This document shows positions 58,876 to 64,000 of a DNA stretch of 64,000 bases, in pieces (position 1 is the first letter of the stretch; each line of letters opens with the position of its first letter). Source of the stretch: Alisma plantago-aquatica. Taxonomy: Eukaryota; Streptophyta; Magnoliopsida; Alismatales; Alismataceae. The stretch covers positions 300,184,558-300,248,557 of the forward strand of contig OY856409.1 in assembly GCA_963693085.1 (NCBI GenBank), in the 5' to 3' direction. The notes beneath the pieces are model-generated. The model did not search any database, was not told the DNA's origin, and worked only from the letters and a program-made list of their open reading frames with translations. The translations under genes were made by a program, and so were the position numbers.

Positions 58876-59875
58876 TGATTTTGTCATATCATGTGATAAG
58901 TGTCAAAGAGCTGGCAATATAACCAAGAGAGACGAAATGCCACTGAATCTATGGCAAGAAGTCGAGATATTTGACGTCTGGGGAGTGGACTATATGGGGC
59001 CATTCCCATCTTCTAATGGATTCTCTTACATCCTTGTGGCGGTGGACTACGTCTCCAAATGGGTTGAAGCTATACCAACCGTCACCTGTGATTCAAAACC
59101 AGTCATCAAACTATTCAAAGATATTATCTTCCCACGGTTCGGAGTACCGAGAACCGTGATATCTGACGGAGGATCCCACTTCATTGAAAGAAGCCTTGAA
59201 GCTCTTCTACGAAAATATGGCGTCTCACACAAGATAGCTTCGCCTTATCATCCACAAACCAGTGGACAGGTAGAGGTCTCCAACCGACAACTTAAGGCTA
59301 TCCTTGAGAAAACCGTTAGACGTAATCGAAAAGATTGGGCGACAAAAATCAACGACGCCTTATGGGCCTATCGCACTGCTTATAAGACTCCCCTTGGGAC
59401 TACCCCTTTTCGATTGATATATGGAAAGAGTTGCCACCTACCAGTCGAACTTGAACATAAGGCATGGTGGGCAATTAAACAAATAAACTTCGATATGAAA
59501 CAAGCGGGTCAAGCCAGAATTCTACAACTCCATGAGCTGGATGAACTCAGAATGACAGCCTATGAGAATGCACGAATCTAAAAAGAACGTACAAAACTCT
59601 GGCATGATGGACATCTGAAACAAAAAGACATACGAGTGGGAGACCAAGTCCTAGTTTTCAACTCCAGATTAAAATTGTTCCCAGGAAAACTCCGCTCACG
59701 TTGGTGCGGACCTTACATCGTCAAAAGCATCTCCCCCCATGGTGCTTTCTCTTTATGGAGCGACGGGTCTGGCGAATTTATAGCAAATGGTCACCGCTTG
59801 AAAAGATACTTCACACCAGCTGACAAAGGCACCGAAATAATGTTGGAATTCACCAATTCAAAGGACCCACCATAA
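58832..59875 (+). pseudogene. Athila integrase, core and carboxy end
   Basis: After the frameshift: [19 protein letters not shown] and CDKCQRAG give the Cys pair. Core: [17 protein letters not shown] (Asp), [14 protein letters not shown] (Asp), [20 protein letters not shown] (Glu). Then [41 protein letters not shown] stop at 59579-59581 interrupts it, and 59636-59875 continues in the same frame with GDQVLVFNSRLKLFPGKLRS and a short carboxy tail ending NSKDPP. No chromodomain, as expected for Athila. Confidence 0.92.
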
Positions 59876-59909
59876 TTCCGAAGAACTCTGTCGAGCCATC
59901 GACATAAAA

Positions 59910-59935
59910 CAAAGGCGCTTGTCGGGAGGCAACCC
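59910..59935 (+). other. Conserved post-coding motif in the Athila element
   Basis: CAAAGGCGCTTGTCGGGAG followed by GCAACCC, 35 bp after the integrase stop; shared with the gag-protease element (25305-25330, 31351-31376). Confidence 0.85.
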
Positions 59936-61288
59936 GACCAATAAATCTATTTTACTTTTCCTTTTCAAATTTTGTTCCTTATAGTTAAATTTTCCTTAAA
60001 TAAAATTTGCCTTATGAGAGGGTTTTTCTTTCAGGACACGAGATCGGATTGGTGCTGATCAGAACGAATTCATTCTCGGCAGTCATACCTGGTGTTTCCT
60101 TTCCCCTCCATCTTGAATTTAGGGTTTGCTCGAGGATGAGCAAATCTCTAAGTTCGAGGTGGAGGGTGGGTGGTACGTATTCCACTTCCACATACACACC
60201 CTCTTTTCATATTCAATATGTCTCTATCATAAAATTTTTCAAAATTTTGAACAGATACCTGATGAAATTTTGTCCTCCTTATTCGAAGCAAATCCTCAAG
60301 AAGACTGACTTTTGAAACTTGCCTGAAATCATCCTGTAAAACTTATGATTCCTAACATCATAATTCTTTTTACATAATGATAAGTATCTGTCAAACTGAT
60401 AGGGATCAAACACGTCGCGCTTCCTAACTGACTAGTGGAACAATGGCTCAGAAACCCCACCGGATCCGCATCAAGTCATTATTTGAGCAGAGTATGACAA
60501 AGAGAATAACCCAGTTTTGAATTGTAAATCAAGTTGCATCCTGATCTGAACCCTCTTCTACACTTCTTCTATCATCTTCGTATCCCTCCATCCATAAATA
60601 CCACCAAAATAGCCAAACTTGTGCCAAACCCTAAGTTCGGGGTGGCACGCCACTTTCCCCATATCCGCTTCTTCCATACCCCTTCCAATAAATAGGGGCG
60701 TACCACCAAAAATGCAATCTCGAGTCGAATAGAGGAGAGATCTGCAATAAAAAGATGCCAAAGTGCACACAAAATAAATGCAATCTCGAGTCGAATAGAG
60801 GAGAGATCTGCAACAAAAGATGCCATAGCGCACACAAAAAAATATGCAATAAATGAAATTGCAAAACAAATAAAAATCTCGAGTCGAATAGAGGAGAGAT
60901 TTACTTCTTCTTTCCATACCACCTTTCACTCCTTTTTCTACCTAAGGGCACAATACATGCCCTACCATCCTGAACTACACCAGTGTCAGATCAAATGCAT
61001 ACTTGTTGATTCTATGGGTATCTCTGAACTCCTACAAAACTCTTCGACATGCTTGGTGTTGGAAAAGGCGGGGAGGAAGCGTTGTTGGGAAACGAACTCA
61101 GGAACGAAGCTATGGAAAGACGTGTTTCGTGGTCCTAGGAAGTTGAGGTACTCACTCATACTGAGCAAAAAGAAAACATTTGTGATGTGAAGATGAAGAA
61201 ATCACACGGATCGAAAGTATTCCATCAGGCAACAATTTCAAATTTTATGTTACTCGAGGACGAGCAACGATTTAAGTTCGGGGTATTT
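59936..61288 (+). other. Non-coding 3' region of the Athila element
   Basis: No env-like or other gene is recognisable. It contains a CTCGAGGATGAGCAA block with TAAGTTCGAGGTGG (60127-60163), a second TAAGTTCGGGGTGG (about 60631), a 67 bp repeat (60711-60900), and a final CTCGAGGACGAGCAA plus TTTAAGTTCGGGGT block (61253-61284) that is the likely polypurine tract before the 3' LTR. Confidence 0.75.
60711..60900. repeat. 67 bp repeat, about 2.4 copies
   Basis: CTCGAGTCGAATAGAGGAGA occurs at about 60719, 60785 and 60879; the first two copies share about 65 bp including the GATGCCA...GCACACAAA part. It keeps minus-strand frames open by chance. Confidence 0.88.
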
Positions 61289-61568
61289 TGATGAGTGCAT
61301 ACTCATTATGATTTTCAATTACCTTTTTGGAACAATTTAATATCTATTCCACATCTTTTCACCCTAATATGAATCATAATGCACAAAACTACTCAGTGAT
61401 TCAATAATCAAGGTTTTAACTAAACACCTTTCATTTTATGCAGGTGTAGCAGGCAACTCCATGCAAATGGTCTCAAGACCGTTTGGATCCATGCGGTCTC
61501 AAGACCGTTTGCTGGAATACACAAAGAACAAGACGAAACCAGTTGCCCAAGAAGTCCACGCGGTCTCA

Positions 61569-61938
61569 AGACCGTTTGGTCCCATGCGGTCCCAAGACCG
61601 TTTGGTCCCATGCAGTCCCAAGACCGTTTGGTCCCATGCGGTCCCAAGACCGTTTGGTCCCATGCGGTCTCAAGACCGTTTGGTCCCATGCGGTCTCAAG
61701 ACCGTTTGGTCCCATGCGGTCCCAAGACCGTTTGGTCCCATGCGGTCCCAAGACCGTTTGGTCCCATGCGGTCTCAAGACCGTTTGGTCCCATGCGGTCT
61801 CAAGACCGTTTGGTCCCATGCGGTCTCAAGACCGTTTGGTCCCATGCGGTCCCAAGGCCGTTTGGTCCCAAACGGTCCCAAGACTGTTTGGTCCCGCGCG
61901 GTCCCAAGACCGTTTGGTCCCGCGCGGTCCCAAGACCG
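61569..61938. repeat. 26 bp tandem array in the 3' LTR, 14 units
   Basis: AGACCG recurs every 26 bp from 61569 to 61933 (364 bp = 14 units); same unit as in the 5' LTR. Confidence 0.97.
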
Positions 61939-62209
61939 TTCGATGCAAGCGCAAGGATCGATTGAAGAACTAAAGCCGCGCGACCACGCCAAAGCCAGGT
62001 CCGATCAAAGCAAGACCGTTTGGCGCTCAAACGACCTCCAAACCGTTTGATGCCCAAACGGTCTCAAGACCGTTTGGTGCCCAAGCGGTCTCAAGACCGT
62101 TTGGCGCCCAAACGGTCTCAAGACCGTTTGGCGCCCAAACGGTCTCCAAACCGTTTGGAGAAGATATTTCCAGCAACTTATCCAAACCGTTTGGGATCAG
62201 ATCTGAAAC

Positions 62210-62218
62210 TATAAATAG
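62210..62218 (+). promoter_or_regulatory. TATA box, Athila 3' LTR
   Basis: TATAAATAG at the same place as in the 5' LTR; could drive read-out into flanking sequence. Confidence 0.6.
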
Positions 62219-63526
62219 ACCCCCAGGGTCCCCATTTCGAGGGATCGGTTGCGGACGCTGAGTGGCTACCAGAGCACCACACCGATCAAGTTCCACTCCA
62301 TCTACCACTGGTGTTGCGTCCAAGGAGGCCAAGAAGAGGAAGAAGACGGCACAACGAGCGCATCTTCTTCACCGAGCTGCGTCCACCCTCTGCACCGAGC
62401 TCATGGCGGATCTATCTTTCTCTCCTATCCTTCTTGTATCTCATATCATGAGCGAGTAGTCCTCTTTCGCTGGGGTGCGGGGACTAGCCCCGCTGCCCAT
62501 GCAAACCATGTTCTTTTGTTAAACTTTCCAAGGCAATGTATATAACTCTTCATTTTGTCGTTTATCGTTAAGCTTGTAGGTTGGTTATGTGCGTGTTTTC
62601 ATCTTTGTGCTCCCTATGTTGCGATAACTTCAATGCATGGGTTCCTATGTTGCGATAACTTCAAGGCATGGGTAGGAACGTCGTTTAGCATGTTTGACCC
62701 TTGACGATAACTTCCGATGGGTTCCTTGAGGTCGTAAGTGTATGATCCGCGAGGGGACGAGCCATCTAGCCTTCGGTGACGCTTCTGTGCGCCTAACGCC
62801 TGTATAGGGGGTTCACAACCTTAGTTGGATTTTGCATCATCTTGCTAAACGTCGATGTTTGCTCACATGTCACCTTCCTGCTTGTTTATCGGTTAACGCA
62901 GCCGACTCCCAAACTAGAAATAGGATGGGATTTCATCGAGGTCGTAAGTGTATGATCCGCGAGGGGACGAGCCATCTAGCCTTCGGTGACGCTTCTGTGC
63001 GCCTAACGCCCGTATGGGGGGTTCACAACCTCCGTGGATTTCTGTATCTTCAGAGCCGTAAGACATGTGATCCGGATGGCGATGAGAAATCGGCTGCCTA
63101 TGGTGATGCTTACGCGGACCTAACGCCCGTATGGGGGGTTCTGCAGCAGCTCTATTTGGAGTGTTATATCGTGCCTGGATTGTTTGCAAAAGAGTATGTT
63201 TGTGTGTGTAGCGGTGGTCAAACTCGGTACCATCCCAGCGGTTCCACATCATTGATCTAAACCCATCTTTTATTCCGCATTTTCTTTCTTGCAATTAGTT
63301 TAATCAAACCAAAATCAACCAATTGTTCTAAATATTAGTTTTACTTGGGCTAGATCTAACTGACAAAGATTCTTAAAAACGTTGTCCTTTGGGTTCGATC
63401 CTCAACTATACTGCGATAAGATCCGTCCGCTTGCGGGTGGTATTGTTGCACTTGGTTTTGGTAAAAGCTCGGGGATATAAACCCCGAGTGAATTTGTTAG
63501 TGCATTCAAAAAGCCACATCAGTCCA

Positions 63527-64000
63527 ACACCACCAAACTTGATAGAGATGAAGAAGGAGAGAAGGTAGATGAGAAGCTCTATAGAGGTATGATTAGAAGT
63601 TTACTTTACTTAACTTCCTCTAGACCTGATATAATGTTTAGTGTTGGCTTGTGTGCTTGCTTTCAATCAAATCCTAAGAAATCACATCTTATAGATGTTA
63701 AGAGGATTTTGAGGTACTTAGCCAGAACCCAAAATTTTGGACTATGGTATCCCAAGTCAAAGGACTTTACTCTTACTGCTTATAGTGATGCGGATTATGC
63801 AGGGTGCTTGATTGATAAAAAGTGCATAAGTGGCACTTGTTTCCTCCTAGGACCATGCTTGGTGTCTTGGTTCTCTAGGAAACAAAGCATAATGACATTA
63901 TCAACCACCGAGACTGAATACATTGCAGCTGGGAGTTGTTGTGCCCAGGTCCTATGGATGAAGAAAATGCTCCAAGACTTTAACATTCATTTTCATGCTT
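63527..64000 (+). pseudogene. Copia RNase H, continuation after the Athila insertion
   Basis: From 63529 the frame is open to the window end (157 codons). It gives KLYRGMIRSLLYLTSSRPDI, the RT-RNase H connection, then TLTAYSDADYAGCLIDKKCI, SGTCFLLGPCLVSWFSRKQS and LSTTETEYIAAGSCCAQVLW, the copia RNase H with its catalytic D, E and D. It joins the RT part across the 11.8 kb insertion. No damage is seen here, but the element as a whole is dead. Confidence 0.88.

Larger units (their letters stand above)
51721..63521 (+). mobile_element. Athila-type Ty3-gypsy element, nearly complete and young
   Basis: Flanked by GTCCA at 51716-51720 and 63522-63526. LTRs are 2336 and 2233 bp, near-identical except for repeat-unit number. 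Order: tRNA-Asp-type primer site, gag, protease, RT with the F(M)DDFSVYG box typical of Athila, RNase H, integrase, 1.4 kb of non-coding sequence, 3' LTR. No env-like frame was recognised. Two frameshifts and about five in-frame stops prevent expression, though the LTR similarity implies recent insertion, so the source may already have been defective. Confidence 0.93.
61289..63521 (+). repeat. 3' LTR of the Athila element (2233 bp)
   Basis: Same ends and internal features as the 5' LTR. It is 103 bp shorter, fully explained by five fewer 26 bp units in the main array and one extra 27 bp unit further on. Otherwise only scattered single-base differences. Confidence 0.95.
45808..64000 (+). mobile_element. 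Ty1-copia element (SIRE/Maximus-like), interrupted and cut by window end
   Basis: Order: 5' LTR, tRNA-Met primer site, long gag with zinc knuckle and coiled coil, protease, integrase, RT (split by an Athila element at 51721-63521), and RNase H running off the window. The GAG-PR-INT-RT-RH order defines copia. The large gag and 1.46 kb LTR suggest the SIRE/Maximus group, but that is tentative. Stops and frameshifts occur in every domain except the visible RNase H part. The 3' LTR is outside the window. Confidence 0.85.

Noticed and set aside
60558..60929. Minus-strand frames of 77-123 codons with a repeated LLYSTRD text
   Set aside because: Produced by the 67 bp repeat in the non-coding 3' region of the Athila element; antisense to the element and without a domain.

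Overview
This window is plant nuclear DNA, almost certainly from an angiosperm with a repeat-rich genome. The evidence is one spliced gene with GT/AG introns and a dense nest of plant-type transposons: Ty1-copia, Ty3-gypsy Tekay chromovirus, Athila/Tat-type elements, a plant L1 with a DUF4283-type ORF1, and hAT-like miniature elements. I see no bacterial, organellar, CRISPR, tRNA or rRNA feature. The species cannot be named from the sequence.

Left part (1-9000). A decayed minus-strand copia fragment with a 173 bp LTR is cut by the window start. It is followed by two or three hAT-like miniature elements, one with clear terminal inverted repeats and an 8 bp target duplication. Next come four exons (4107-5420, + strand) of the 3' part of a host gene, 281 residues in one consistent reading frame, tentatively the chloroplast-division factor MCD1. 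Then about 3.6 kb of AT-rich sequence has no recognisable gene.

Middle (8985-41252). An L1 retrotransposon on the minus strand is bounded by a 16 bp target duplication whose two copies lie 32 kb apart. Its ORF2 was split by a Tekay chromovirus (9515-35366, duplication GACAC). The 3' LTR of that chromovirus was split by a dimeric gag-protease-only element (21551-35179, minus strand, duplication TACCC) of structure LTR-internal-LTR-internal-LTR. A solo LTR of the same family in the opposite orientation (35760-37374, duplication GATTC) sits elsewhere in the L1. With these removed, the L1 is about 4.75 kb.

Right part (41253-64000). An old Athila/Tat-like element keeps an LTR end, primer site and gag-protease remains. 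It is cut at 45808 by a copia element that runs off the window. The RT region of that copia is in turn split by a young Athila element (51721-63521, duplication GTCCA) with 2.3 kb LTRs, and its RNase H resumes at 63527.

None of the transposon coding regions is fully intact. The most interesting material is the gag-protease family. It appears to have lost exactly the RT-RNase H-integrase block, carries at least 19 copies of a two-level palindrome built on GTCGATACTATCGAC, and seems to have inserted as a dimer. Four different LTR families here independently carry arrays of short GGTC/GACC- or TCGA-type dyads, in three of them just upstream of a TATAAATA box.
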